64,000 nt of DNA, from assembly GCF_035917975.1 (NCBI RefSeq), contig NZ_CP109130.1:3224001-3288000 (forward strand). Direction: 5' to 3'. Below the pieces are notes generated by a model. That model did not search any database, was not told where the DNA came from, and worked only from the letters and a program-made list of their open reading frames with translations. Source of the DNA: Streptosporangium sp. NBC_01756. Its GTDB lineage: Bacteria > Actinomycetota > Actinomycetes > Streptosporangiales > Streptosporangiaceae. A program made the translations under genes and the position numbers. Below, one piece after another: positions 15,734 to 24,359 of this stretch; position 1 is the first letter of the stretch, and each line of letters opens with the position of its first letter.

Positions 15734-17719
15734 ATGAGCTATCGCTATGGCGAATACCGGGACGGGCCCGACCCGCTCGCCCCGCCGTACGACGTCCGTT
15801 CGGCGCTCGACCAGATGGGCGACGCCGTCCTGTCCGGCTCCAATCCCGGTCACGCCCTGCGCGATCTGCTCAAGCAGGGCCTGCCGGGCGCGGAGGACCG
15901 GCGCGGGCTGGACGACCTGCTCCGTGAGGTACGGCGGCGCCGGCGCGAGCTTCGCGAGCGGGGGCGGCTGGACGGAACGCTGGAGCGGGCCAGGGCCCTG
16001 CTGGAGACGGCGATCGACCAGGAACGGAACGAGCTCATGGGGGGTACCGGGGGGCCTCCCCCGGGCGAGCACACTCCTGATCCGTCGGACGAGGAGACGC
16101 GAATGCGTCTTTCGGAGCTCGACGGTCTCCCGCAGGACACCGCGAGCGCGATCCAGGAGCTGAGCTCCTACGAGTGGCGCTCGGCCGCCGCCCGGCGGAC
16201 CTTCGAGGAGCTGCGCGACCTGCTGCGCAGGGAGGTTCTCGACAGCCAGTTCCGTGGCATGAAGCAAGCTCTGGCCAGTCCCGACCCCGCCGCCATGGAA
16301 CGGGTCCGGGAGATGATGTCCGAGCTGAACGAGATGCTCGACCGGGATGCGCGGGGCGAACACACTCAGGATGATTTCAACCAGTTCATGTCGAAATATG
16401 GAGACATGTTCCCGGAATCTCCGCGGAATCTGGAGGAGCTGGTCGACACCCTCGCGCGCCGGGCCGCCGCCACCCAGCGGCTGCTCGCCTCGCTCACCCC
16501 CGGCCAGCGCGAGGAGCTCAACGCGCTGATCAACCAAACGCTGTCGGCGGCCGGGATGGAGGAGCAGATGCGCCGCCTGGGCGAGTCGCTCCAGGCCCGC
16601 CGCCCCGACCTCTCCTGGAACACCCCGGAGCGGCTGACCGGCGACGACCCGATGGGGATGGGCGACGCGGTGTCCGCACTGGACGAGCTGGCCGACCTGA
16701 CCCAGCTGGAGGCCGCGCTCCGCCAGGACTACCCCGGTGCCCGGCTGGACGACATCGACGAGGGGGCGATCCGCCGCGCGCTGGGCCGCTCGGCCGTCGA
16801 CGACCTGAACGCGCTCCGGCAGATCGAGCGTGAGCTGGAGCAGCAGGGCTACCTCCGCCGCCAGCGCGGCAAACTGGAGCTCACCCCCAAGGCCGTCCGC
16901 CGTCTCGGCGAGACCGCCCTGCGCCGTGTCTTCGCCTCGCTCGAATCGGGCCGCCGCGGGGACCACGACCAGGTGGACGCGGGTGCCGCCGGAGAGCTCA
17001 CCGGCGCCTCCCGGCCCTGGAGGTTCGGCGACGAACAGCCCATCGACGTGGTGCGCACGGTGGTCAACGGCGTACGGCGCGGCGGCGGCACCGGCACGGT
17101 CGCCCTGTCGGTCGACGACTTCGAGGTGGCCGAGACCGAGAGGCGCACGGCCGCGGCGGTGTGCCTGCTGGTGGACCTGTCCTACTCGATGGCCCTGCGG
17201 GGCACCTGGGCGGCGGCCAAGCAGACCTCGATGGCCCTGCAGGCACTGGTCAGCTCGAAGTTCCCGCAGGACTCGGTGCAGATCATCGGCTTCTCCAACT
17301 ACGCCCGCGTGCTCGCGCCCGACGAGCTCGCCGGGCTGGAATGGGACATGGTCCAGGGCACGAACCTGCACCACGCCCTGCTGATCGCGGGCCGCCACCT
17401 GGACCGCCACCCCGACTTCGAGCCGGTCGTGCTCGTGGTCACCGACGGTGAGCCGACCGCACACCTGCGGCGCAACGGTTCCGCGGCCTTCGAGTGGCCG
17501 CCCACCCAGGAGACGCTGGAGCTGACACTGGCCGAGGTGGACAAGATGACCCGGCGCCGGGCGACGCTCAACGTGTTCATGCTCGCCGAGGACGAGCGGC
17601 TGAAGGAGTTCGTGAACGAGGTCGCCCGGCGCAACGGCGGCCGGGTGTTCTCCTCCGGCGCCGACCGGCTGGGCGAGTATGTCGTCAGCGACTTCCTGCG
17701 AACCCGCCGGTCACGCTGA
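15734..17719 (+). CDS. VWA-domain partner of the AAA+ ATPase
   Basis: 661 aa. The first 450 residues are mainly helical and rich in charged residues. A von Willebrand A domain follows (about 475-655) with MIDAS residues D481, S483 and S485 in DLSYSM, a Thr near GTNLHHAL and the closing VVTDGEP. This is the ChlD-like half of a MoxR/VWA pair. It is separated by nine bases from the ATPase and has no other gene in the operon. The target protein it remodels is not known. Confidence 0.85.
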   Translation: MSYRYGEYRDGPDPLAPPYDVRSALDQMGDAVLSGSNPGHALRDLLKQGLPGAEDRRGLDDLLREVRRRRRELRERGRLDGTLERARALLETAIDQERNELMGGTGGPPPGEHTPDPSDEETRMRLSELDGLPQDTASAIQELSSYEWRSAAARRTFEELRDLLRREVLDSQFRGMKQALASPDPAAMERVREMMSELNEMLDRDARGEHTQDDFNQFMSKYGDMFPESPRNLEELVDTLARRAAATQRLLASLTPGQREELNALINQTLSAAGMEEQMRRLGESLQARRPDLSWNTPERLTGDDPMGMGDAVSALDELADLTQLEAALRQDYPGARLDDIDEGAIRRALGRSAVDDLNALRQIERELEQQGYLRRQRGKLELTPKAVRRLGETALRRVFASLESGRRGDHDQVDAGAAGELTGASRPWRFGDEQPIDVVRTVVNGVRRGGGTGTVALSVDDFEVAETERRTAAAVCLLVDLSYSMALRGTWAAAKQTSMALQALVSSKFPQDSVQIIGFSNYARVLAPDELAGLEWDMVQGTNLHHALLIAGRHLDRHPDFEPVVLVVTDGEPTAHLRRNGSAAFEWPPTQETLELTLAEVDKMTRRRATLNVFMLAEDERLKEFVNEVARRNGGRVFSSGADRLGEYVVSDFLRTRRSR

Positions 17720-17758
17720 CCGCGAACTCCCGATCACGCTGACCGCGAACCTCCCGGC
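17711..17758 (+). repeat. short direct repeat after the VWA gene
   Basis: GTCACGCTGACCGCGAACTCCC occurs at 17711 and again, with small changes, at about 17735. The first copy covers the stop codon of the VWA gene. Confidence 0.6.
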
Positions 17759-17837
17759 CGCGGACCCGCGCACCATGCCGACCGGGCCGGCCGCGAGCCC
17801 ATGCACCGGACGCACGCGCTGACCGCGGCCGCGCCGT

Positions 17838-18260
17838 TCACGCGTCGACGTAGCCGAGGTAACCGCCGAGTGCACCGTCGAAGCCGTCGCGGTAGTGACG
17901 GTAGGAGCGGTAGCAGGGCCGCCAGGCCGTGCTGTTGCCGACGCCCGCCCGGGCGTCGGCGACGGCGGAGGGGACCCGCTCCGGGCGGAGCAGCAGGCCA
18001 CCGCCGAGGTAGCGGGCGTCGGCGAGCACGGTGCAGGTGTCACGGCCGCCGGACACGTAACGGCCGCGGCGCCAACCGCTCTCCTCGTCCCATACCAGCG
18101 CGTCGCCGCCGTTCAGGAGGACCGTGACGGTGCGCGGGTCGCAGGGACCCTCCCACCAGTCGGCGGCCTCGGCGCCCAGCGCCTCGACGACACGGCTCAC
18201 GTAGAGAGCCGGCTGCCTCAGCCACTCCTCGGTGTACGGCTCGACATGTTTCCCACCCAC
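17838..18260 (-). CDS. hypothetical protein, DUF6292-like
   Basis: 140 aa, with no signal or membrane helix. It reads YVSRVVEALGAEAADWWEGPCDPR, then TVTVLLNGGDALVWDEESGWRRG, resembling the DUF6292 family of actinobacteria, which is of unknown function. The GTG start has GGGAG seven bases upstream. Transcribed alone, convergent with the VWA gene. Confidence 0.65.
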   Translation of the reverse strand: MGGKHVEPYTEEWLRQPALYVSRVVEALGAEAADWWEGPCDPRTVTVLLNGGDALVWDEESGWRRGRYVSGGRDTCTVLADARYLGGGLLLRPERVPSAVADARAGVGNSTAWRPCYRSYRHYRDGFDGALGGYLGYVDA

Positions 18261-18538
18261 AGGGGCACTCCCTTGTGCCGTCGTGCACGACCTGGTTCAC
18301 CGCTCGCCCGGCACGACTGCGGCATCACCGCCGACAGCCCCATCACACGGAAACGAGCCCGCCAGTGATCCTACTCACCCCACCGGTATGCTCAGGGCCG
18401 AAATGCGAAGATCTACCATCGCGCGGCCACCGGAATCCCGGACATCCGTAATGTGATGCCTTCGTGACAACCACTCCTCCGCCCCGGTCGTCTTTCTCAT
18501 CGATGGCGTTGCCGTCGACGATCAGGCGAGGTGATCGA

Positions 18539-18724
18539 ATGATCGCGATGATCCTCGTGGTGCTGATGCTCGTCACCTGCATCTGCTACGAGTTGTTTGT
18601 CGTCTCCTGCACCCGCGGTGGTAGGCGGGGCGTTTCCCTGCGGACCGCTCAGGGCCCGGCTCCGGGCCGCTCGACGGCGGAAGAGGGCCGAGCCGTCCTA
18701 CCCGGTGAGGCCGGTGAAGACTAA
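18539..18724 (+). CDS. small single-pass membrane protein (candidate)
   Basis: 61 codons. MIAMILVVLMLVTCICYELFV is a membrane helix, followed by a basic stretch and a Gly/Glu-rich tail. GAGG lies seven bases before the ATG, supporting translation, but no family is recognised. The stop overlaps the -10 element of the next gene. Confidence 0.4.
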   Translation: MIAMILVVLMLVTCICYELFVVSCTRGGRRGVSLRTAQGPAPGRSTAEEGRAVLPGEAGED

Positions 18725-18727
18725 TGT
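18722..18727 (+). promoter_or_regulatory. -10 element of a leaderless DUF2269-like gene
   Basis: TAATGT followed by seven bases and the ATG at 18735, with no ribosome site between. Confidence 0.5.
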
Positions 18728-18734
18728 CTGGCGC

Positions 18735-19160
18735 ATGACAGACCTGCTGCTCTGGTTGCACATCGGTTTCGCGATCTTCACTCTTGGACCGGTCACCGCC
18801 GCCATCATGTCCACGCCCCGGTTCATCCGCAAAAAGGATGTCAACGTCCTGCGCTACCTGCACAAGACCACGCGCGTCTACGCCATCGCGGCGATCGGCG
18901 TGTTCCTCTTCGGCCTGTTGCTGGGCCGCGAGTTCCTGGGCAGGCCCTACCTGTCGATCTCCATGACGCTCTTCATCGTCACCGCGGTGCTGCTGGTCAT
19001 CGTCGACCGCGACCAGCTCACCGCCATCCGGGTCCTCGGCAACGAGAACCCGGACGACGACGCGAAGCTGCAGACCGGCCGGATCGCCACGCTCTCCGGC
19101 ATCGTGGTCCTGATCTGGCTGGTCATCCTGGTGCTGATGGTCTGGGGCAACCCGGCCTGA
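18735..19160 (+). CDS. DUF2269-like integral membrane protein
   Basis: 141 aa with four membrane helices: about LLLWLHIGFAIFTLGPVTAA, VYAIAAIGVFLFGLLLG, LSISMTLFIVTAVLLVIV and IVVLIWLVILVLMVW. The arrangement resembles the DUF2269 family (predicted integral membrane proteins). ATG 18735 lies seven bases after a TAATGT box; the long upstream extension of the frame lacks a signal and is ignored. Function is unknown. Confidence 0.75.
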   Translation: MTDLLLWLHIGFAIFTLGPVTAAIMSTPRFIRKKDVNVLRYLHKTTRVYAIAAIGVFLFGLLLGREFLGRPYLSISMTLFIVTAVLLVIVDRDQLTAIRVLGNENPDDDAKLQTGRIATLSGIVVLIWLVILVLMVWGNPA

Positions 19161-19198
19161 CCTGACCGCGCACCGAGGCCGGCGACGGGCGACCGGCT

Positions 19199-20338
19199 CT
19201 ACCCCAGCGCCTGGCTCAGGTCCAGGAGAAGGTCGTCGATCGACTCGATGCCGACAGACAGCCGGACCAGGTCGCCGGGGACCTCCAGCGGCGAACCCGC
19301 GGCGGAGGCGTGCGTCATGCGCCCGGGGTGCTCGATCAGCGACTCGACCCCGCCGAGCGACTCACCCAGCGTGAACAGTTTGGCCCGGTTGCAGATCTCG
19401 ACCGCCTCCGCCTCCCCGCCGGCCACCCGGAAGGAGACCATGCCCCCGAAGCGCTTCATCTGCTTGGCCGCGACCTCGTGGCCGGGGTGCTCGGGCAGCC
19501 CCGGGTAGAGGACCGAGGTCACCTTCGGGTGGGCGAGCAGGAGGTCCACCACCCGCTCGGCATTGTCACAGTGGCGGTCCATCCGCACGCCCAGGGTCTT
19601 GAGGCCGCGCAACGTCAGCCACGCGTCGAACGGCCCCGCCACCGCGCCCATCGCGTTCTGGTGGAAGGCGAGCTCCGCCCCCAGACCGGCGTCGGCCGTG
19701 ACGAGCGCACCGCCGACCACGTCGGAGTGGCCGCCGACATACTTGGTAGTGGAGTGCACCACGATGTCCGCGCCCAGCGACAGCGGCTGCTGGAGATAGG
19801 GCGAGGCGAAGGTGTTGTCGACCACCAGCAGCGCGCCGTTGTCGTGCGCGAGCTCGGCCAGCGCCGCGATGTCCGCGATGCCGAGCAGCGGGTTGGTGGG
19901 CGTCTCGACCCAGACGACCCTCGTCTTCTGGGTCATGGCCGACGCCACCGCGTTCAGGCTCCCCAGCGGCGCGGGGTCGTAGTGCAGGCCCCAGCGCGAG
20001 TGGACCTTGGAGAACAGCCGGTAGGTGCCGCCGTAGGCGTCGTTCGGGATGATGACGTGATCATCCGGCTTGCACACCGTACGGAGCACGGCGTCCTCGG
20101 CCGCGAGGCCGGAGGCGAAGGCCAGACCCCGGACACCGCCCTCGACGGCGGCCATGGCCTCCTCCAGCGCGGTCCTGGTCGGGTTGGCCGACCGGCTGTA
20201 CTCATATCCGGCGCGCAGCCCGCCCACGCCGTCCTGCTTGTACGTCGACACCGCGTAGATCGGCGGAACAACGGCCCCGGTGTGGGGGTCGGGCTCCTGA
20301 CCTGCGTGGATGGCGAGCGTCTCAAATCCTTCACTCAT
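19199..20338 (-). CDS. metB: cystathionine gamma-synthase
   Basis: 379 aa PLP enzyme of the Cys/Met metabolism family. It uses O-acetyl- or O-succinylhomoserine and cysteine to make cystathionine. YEYSRSANPTRTALE is the substrate/cofactor N-terminal motif, DNTFASPYLQQPL holds the PLP Asp, and VHSTTKYVGGH carries the Schiff-base K199. A cystathionine gamma-lyase activity cannot be ruled out from sequence. ATG 20338 lies seven bases after TAGCGT, so the transcript is likely leaderless; the frame upstream covers a 41-base direct repeat and is not coding. Its partner cbs is 1.5 kb away. Confidence 0.9.
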   Translation of the reverse strand: MSEGFETLAIHAGQEPDPHTGAVVPPIYAVSTYKQDGVGGLRAGYEYSRSANPTRTALEEAMAAVEGGVRGLAFASGLAAEDAVLRTVCKPDDHVIIPNDAYGGTYRLFSKVHSRWGLHYDPAPLGSLNAVASAMTQKTRVVWVETPTNPLLGIADIAALAELAHDNGALLVVDNTFASPYLQQPLSLGADIVVHSTTKYVGGHSDVVGGALVTADAGLGAELAFHQNAMGAVAGPFDAWLTLRGLKTLGVRMDRHCDNAERVVDLLLAHPKVTSVLYPGLPEHPGHEVAAKQMKRFGGMVSFRVAGGEAEAVEICNRAKLFTLGESLGGVESLIEHPGRMTHASAAGSPLEVPGDLVRLSVGIESIDDLLLDLSQALG

Positions 20339-20345
20339 ACGGCCC

Positions 20346-20351
20346 ACGCTA
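20346..20351 (-). promoter_or_regulatory. -10 element of leaderless metB
   Basis: TAGCGT on the minus strand, seven bases before the metB ATG. Confidence 0.5.
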
Positions 20352-20373
20352 CCGGAGTCCGCTCCCGAGTCCC

Positions 20374-20455
20374 CGATCGCGGACCAGGGGTGAGAGACCG
20401 GTGCGGAGGCGGTCCGATCACGGACCAGGGGTGAGAGACCGGTGCGGAGGCGGTC
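20374..20455. repeat. two 41-base direct repeats upstream of metB
   Basis: Copies at 20374-20414 and 20415-20455 differ at one position. They contain GGACCAGGGGTGAGAGACCG and lie in the divergent region between metB and the histidine kinase gene. Confidence 0.85.
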
Positions 20456-20497
20456 CGATCGGCCGAACGACTGATATGTCAGGTCGGCCATCAGGCC

Positions 20498-20503
20498 TAG
20501 GCT
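20498..20503 (+). promoter_or_regulatory. -10 element of a leaderless histidine kinase gene
   Basis: TAGGCT, seven bases, then GTG. The stretch TAGGCTCG(G/A)T(G/C)CCGTG is nearly the same as at the AAA+ gene start (14314). Confidence 0.55.
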
Positions 20504-20510
20504 CGGTGCC

Positions 20511-21713
20511 GTGGGAGATACACATCGCGTCGTCTACTGGATCCAGCGGCTCAGCGAGTTCACCCTCATCGGCTGGCTCTCCCTGTTGCTCCTGATCGAC
20601 CTCGCGGTGGCGCCGGGCGGTGACTGGACGATGTGGCTGAGGGCGCTGTGCGGCGCCGCCGGCGTGCTGGCCGTACTGTGGCGCCGCACCCGGCGGGTCA
20701 GCGGGTTCGCCGTCCTGCTGGCGCTCTCGTTCACCTGCACGCTGATCATCGAGATCACCGGCGCCACGGGGATGCCGGGACTGGCCGAGACGGGGTCGCT
20801 GCTGATCCTGACGATCGGCGGGCTGCGCTGGATCGAGCCGATCAGACGCGCCGCGCTGTTCTCCGCGGCGTCGATGATCGTGCTGGAGGCCGCGGCGGGA
20901 CGCGTCACCCAGACCGGCCACTCCCTCGCCACCGGCTTCCTCGTCCTCTTCGGCTGGTCGGTCGCCGCCGCGATCGGCGCCTACCTCCGTTTCCAGCTGG
21001 AGCGCCGCAAGGAGGCGGTGAGCTCGGTACGGCGGGCCGAACGCCTGGAACTCGCCAGGGAGCTGCATGACCTGGTCGCCCACCACATCACCGGGATCGT
21101 CGTCCAGGCCCAGGCGGCCAGGGTCGTCGCCGAACGGCAGCCGGAGGCGGTGGTCCCCTCGCTGGAGGCGATCGCGGGCGCCGGCGCCGACGCGCTGACC
21201 TCGATGCGCCGCCTGGTGAGCGTGCTGCGGGCCGAGGACGAGGCCGCCCGGTCCCCCGGCACCAGGCTCATGGACATGCGGGTCATGGTGGAGCGTTTCT
21301 CCGCCGGCGGCCCCCGGGTCGCCTTCGAGATCGGCCAGGGTGTCACCGACGAGACTCTGACGCCGGAGGTGATGACCACCCTGCACCGGGTCCTGCAGGA
21401 GTCGCTGACCAATGTCCGCCGGCATGCCCCGGGCGCCGGATGGGTGGAGGCGGACCTGAGACTGGTCGGCGACCACGACGGGTGGGCCTCGAACGGCGAC
21501 CGGGACGCGCGCGGCCGGCCGGGCCCGACGAGGAGCGCGGTACGGCTGCGCGTGCGCAATCACGGTTCCGCGGCCGACATCAGGGTCTCCCGTCTGGGAG
21601 GCGGGTTCGGCCTGGTGGGCATGGCCGAGCGCGTCGAGGCGCTCGGCGGGCGACTCGTCGCGGGACCCACCCCGGAGGGCGCCTGGGAGGTGCTGGCGGA
21701 GTTTCTCGTCTGA
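20511..21713 (+). CDS. sensor histidine kinase (HisKA_3 type)
   Basis: 400 aa. Four to five membrane helices fill residues 14-158; the dimerisation domain carries the phosphorylated H186 in RELHDLVAHHITG; the ATPase domain ends with the G-box GFGLVGMAERVEALGGRL. This is the NarL-linked kinase type of actinomycetes. It has no response-regulator gene beside it, so it is an orphan. A short Gly/Arg-rich insertion (about residues 325-342) sits between the N-box region and the G-box, and the motif RVRNHG serves as the nucleotide site. Confidence 0.88.
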   Translation: MGDTHRVVYWIQRLSEFTLIGWLSLLLLIDLAVAPGGDWTMWLRALCGAAGVLAVLWRRTRRVSGFAVLLALSFTCTLIIEITGATGMPGLAETGSLLILTIGGLRWIEPIRRAALFSAASMIVLEAAAGRVTQTGHSLATGFLVLFGWSVAAAIGAYLRFQLERRKEAVSSVRRAERLELARELHDLVAHHITGIVVQAQAARVVAERQPEAVVPSLEAIAGAGADALTSMRRLVSVLRAEDEAARSPGTRLMDMRVMVERFSAGGPRVAFEIGQGVTDETLTPEVMTTLHRVLQESLTNVRRHAPGAGWVEADLRLVGDHDGWASNGDRDARGRPGPTRSAVRLRVRNHGSAADIRVSRLGGGFGLVGMAERVEALGGRLVAGPTPEGAWEVLAEFLV

Positions 21714-21793
21714 CCCACCCCCACCCCTGCACGGTCCACCGGGCGGGGAGCACCGGTCTTCTCGGGGCCGGGGGAGGTCAACGGTGACCGGCC

Positions 21794-21843
21794 CGTCCGG
21801 TCAGTGGTCGGCGAGGAATCGTCCGGTCAGTGGTTGGCGAGGA
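21794..21843. repeat. 26-base-period duplication of the cbs gene end
   Basis: Copies at 21794-21817 and 21820-21843 differ by one base. The right-hand copy encodes the last residues and the stop of cbs (FLANH stop); the left-hand copy, just downstream on the minus strand, would read FLADH stop. Confidence 0.7.
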
Positions 21844-23197
21844 AGGCGAGCAGGTCCTGGCGGGTGAGCAGCCCGACGGGCTTGCCGTCCTCGAGGACGA
21901 CGGCGGCGTCGGCCTTCTCCAGTGCCTCGACCGCGATGGAGACCGGCTCGCCCGCGCCGATGGTGGGCAGCGGCTGGGACATGTGGCCGGCCAGCGGGTC
22001 GTTCGGCCGCACCCGGCCCCGGTAGAGGGCGTCGAGCAGGTCGCGCTCCACGATCGACCCGACCACCTCGGCGGCCATGACCGGCGGCTCCTCCTTCATC
22101 ACCGGAAGCTGCGACACGCCGTACTCCCGCATGATGGAGATGGCCGTGTCCACCGACTCGTGCGGGTGGGTGTGCACGAACTCCGGCATGCCGGAGGTCT
22201 TGCGGACCAGCACGTCCCTGACCAGGCCCTCGTCGCTGGAGGTGTTCAGGAACCCGTAGTCGGCCATCCACTCGTCATTGAAGATCTTCGACAGGTAGCC
22301 CCGGCCGCCGTCGGGCAGCAGCACCACGACCACGCCGTCCGGACCGGCCTGGGCGGCCACCCGCAGCGCCGCGACGGTCGCCATCCCGCAGGAACCGCCC
22401 ACCAGCAGCGCCTCCTCGCGGGCCAGGCGCCGGGTCATGCCGAAGGAGTCCTTGTCGGAGACCGCGATGATCTCGTCGCAGATCGTGGTGTCGTAGGTGG
22501 CCGGCCAGATGTCCTCGCCGACGCCCTCCACCAGATACGGCCGCCCGGTGCCGCCGGAGTAGACCGAACCCTCCGGGTCAGCGCCGATGATCTTGACTCG
22601 GCCGCCGGAGACCTCCTTGAGGTAACGGCCGGTACCGCTGATCGTGCCGCCCGTGCCGACACCCGCCACGAAGTGGGTGATGCGGCCCTCGGTCTGCTCC
22701 CAGATCTCCGGGCCGGTGGAGTGGTAGTGGCTCTCCGGGTTCTGGACGTTGGAGTACTGGTCCGGCTTCCAGGCGTTCGGCGTCTCCCTGGCCAGCCGGT
22801 CGGAGACCGAGTAGTAGGAGTCCGGGTGGTCGGGAGAGACCGCCGTCGGGCAGACCACGACCTCGGCCCCGTAGGCGCGCAGCACCGAGACCTTGTCCTG
22901 AGCCACCTTGTCGGGCACGACGAACAGGCACTTGTAACCCCGCTGCTGGGCGACGATGGCCAGCCCGACCCCCGTGTTGCCCGACGTGGGCTCGACGATC
23001 GTGCCCCCGGGACGCAGCGCGCCCGATTTTTCGGCGGCGTCGATCATCCGCACCGCGATTCGGTCTTTCACCGAGCCGCCTGGATTGAAATACTCCACTT
23101 TGGCCAGCACCTGAGCCGGCACGCCCGCCGTCACGTTATGCAGCCGGATAAGTGGGGTATTGCCCATCAGCTCTACGAGCGAGTCGTGTACGCGCAC
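21827..23197 (-). CDS. cbs: cystathionine beta-synthase
   Basis: 456 aa. Condenses serine (or O-acetylserine) and homocysteine to cystathionine. GGSVKDR carries the PLP lysine (K44); EPTSGNTGVGLA and GTGGTISGTG are the substrate and phosphate loops. Two CBS domains fill the last 120 residues (ISIMREYGVSQLPV and IAVEALEKADAAVVLEDGK). The heme-binding N-terminus of the animal enzyme is missing, as in other bacteria. GTG 23197 is chosen because GAGGTGA lies six bases upstream; the frame's ATG at 23221 has none. Cbs and MetB together allow forward and reverse transsulfuration. Confidence 0.93.
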   Translation of the reverse strand: MRVHDSLVELMGNTPLIRLHNVTAGVPAQVLAKVEYFNPGGSVKDRIAVRMIDAAEKSGALRPGGTIVEPTSGNTGVGLAIVAQQRGYKCLFVVPDKVAQDKVSVLRAYGAEVVVCPTAVSPDHPDSYYSVSDRLARETPNAWKPDQYSNVQNPESHYHSTGPEIWEQTEGRITHFVAGVGTGGTISGTGRYLKEVSGGRVKIIGADPEGSVYSGGTGRPYLVEGVGEDIWPATYDTTICDEIIAVSDKDSFGMTRRLAREEALLVGGSCGMATVAALRVAAQAGPDGVVVVLLPDGGRGYLSKIFNDEWMADYGFLNTSSDEGLVRDVLVRKTSGMPEFVHTHPHESVDTAISIMREYGVSQLPVMKEEPPVMAAEVVGSIVERDLLDALYRGRVRPNDPLAGHMSQPLPTIGAGEPVSIAVEALEKADAAVVLEDGKPVGLLTRQDLLAFLANH

Positions 23198-23331
23198 CGA
23201 GTGATCACCTCGAGATACCAAAGCTTTGCCAGCTTGTTATGTTGAATGCCCGGGCCCGCCGGGGTGGCCACGACCCGGTTAGTTTCTCAAGGCAACGCTA
23301 CCGCCGCGCCGTATTGAGGGAGCAACGCCAC

Positions 23332-24306
23332 GTGAGCTGGACACCTGGAACGGCACGGACCGCCCGGCGCATCGCCGCCGCCGCGGCCGTGGGCGGAGGA
23401 GGGATCACCGCGCTGGGCGCGGCCACCTATGGCCTGCTGCTGGCCGAGGCCATGCTGGCCCGCTGGATCGTCGGCCGCCCGCACGGCACGGAGGGGCCCC
23501 CTTCGGACGGGGTCTACGGCGCTTTCGACGGCGATCCGATCCGGATGGTCATGCTCGGCGACTCCATCTCGGTGGGCCTGGGCACCACCGACCCCGCCGA
23601 GACTCCGGGCGTGCTGATCGCCTCAAGTCTGGCCGTCGTCGCCGAACGGCCGGTGTGGCTGACCGTACTCGGCAGGTCGGGGGCCGCCTCCGCCGAACTG
23701 GACGAGCAGGTGGACCGGGCGCTCGGCACCGGACCCGAGATCGCGGTCATCTTCATCGGCGCCAACGACGTCACCACCCAGACCCCGCCCGCGCAGGCCG
23801 TACGGCACCTGCAGAAGGCGGTACGGCGGCTGCGTGCGGCCGGGGCCGAGGTGGTCGTGGGCACCTGTCCCGACCTCGGCACGGTCCGGCCGATCGCGCA
23901 ACCGCTGCGCTGGGTGACCCGGCGCTGGAGCCGTCAGCTCGCCGCCGCGCAGACGGTCGCCGTGGTCGAGGCGGGCGGGCGGACGGTGGCCTTCGCAGAC
24001 CTCCTTGGCCACGAATTCACCGCAAATCCGGGCGAAATGTTCGGACCGGATCGTTACCACCCATCTGTTCAAGGTTATCTACAGGTTGCTTACGCGGTGC
24101 TACCTTCTGTAGGCAGTGCGCTGGGACTGTGGCCCGAGCCTCGGCCTCAGCGCAGTGAGTCGATCTACCTCGCGGCGGCCATGGCCGCGGAGGAACCCGG
24201 CACCGAGGTCTCCGCGACCCGCGTCGCCGGCCGAGCGACCGGACCCCACGGACGGTGGGTGACGATGTTCCGCCGGAGGCCCGGAGCGCCGTCCGACGCT
24301 GCCTGA
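23332..24306 (+). CDS. SGNH/GDSL hydrolase, membrane anchored
   Basis: 324 aa. An N-terminal helix (ITALGAATYGLLLAEAMLARW) anchors an SGNH hydrolase: block I MLGDSISVGLG with nucleophile S78, block II Gly, block III IGANDV with the Asn, and block V DRYHPS with Asp and His. Such enzymes act on esters of lipids or glycans. The same gene neighbours cbs in Mycobacterium (Rv1075c). GTG 23332 has GAGGGAG nine bases upstream. It is divergent from cbs. Confidence 0.85.
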   Translation: MSWTPGTARTARRIAAAAAVGGGGITALGAATYGLLLAEAMLARWIVGRPHGTEGPPSDGVYGAFDGDPIRMVMLGDSISVGLGTTDPAETPGVLIASSLAVVAERPVWLTVLGRSGAASAELDEQVDRALGTGPEIAVIFIGANDVTTQTPPAQAVRHLQKAVRRLRAAGAEVVVGTCPDLGTVRPIAQPLRWVTRRWSRQLAAAQTVAVVEAGGRTVAFADLLGHEFTANPGEMFGPDRYHPSVQGYLQVAYAVLPSVGSALGLWPEPRPQRSESIYLAAAMAAEEPGTEVSATRVAGRATGPHGRWVTMFRRRPGAPSDAA

Positions 24307-24359
24307 ATACGGTTACCCTCCGCGGCGAAGCCGTTACGCCTCGCCCGCATTGGAGTGTA

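Noticed and set aside
14255..17464. 1069-codon open frame on the minus strand
   Set aside because: Opposite the AAA+ and VWA genes whose motifs are complete; no motif in this frame.
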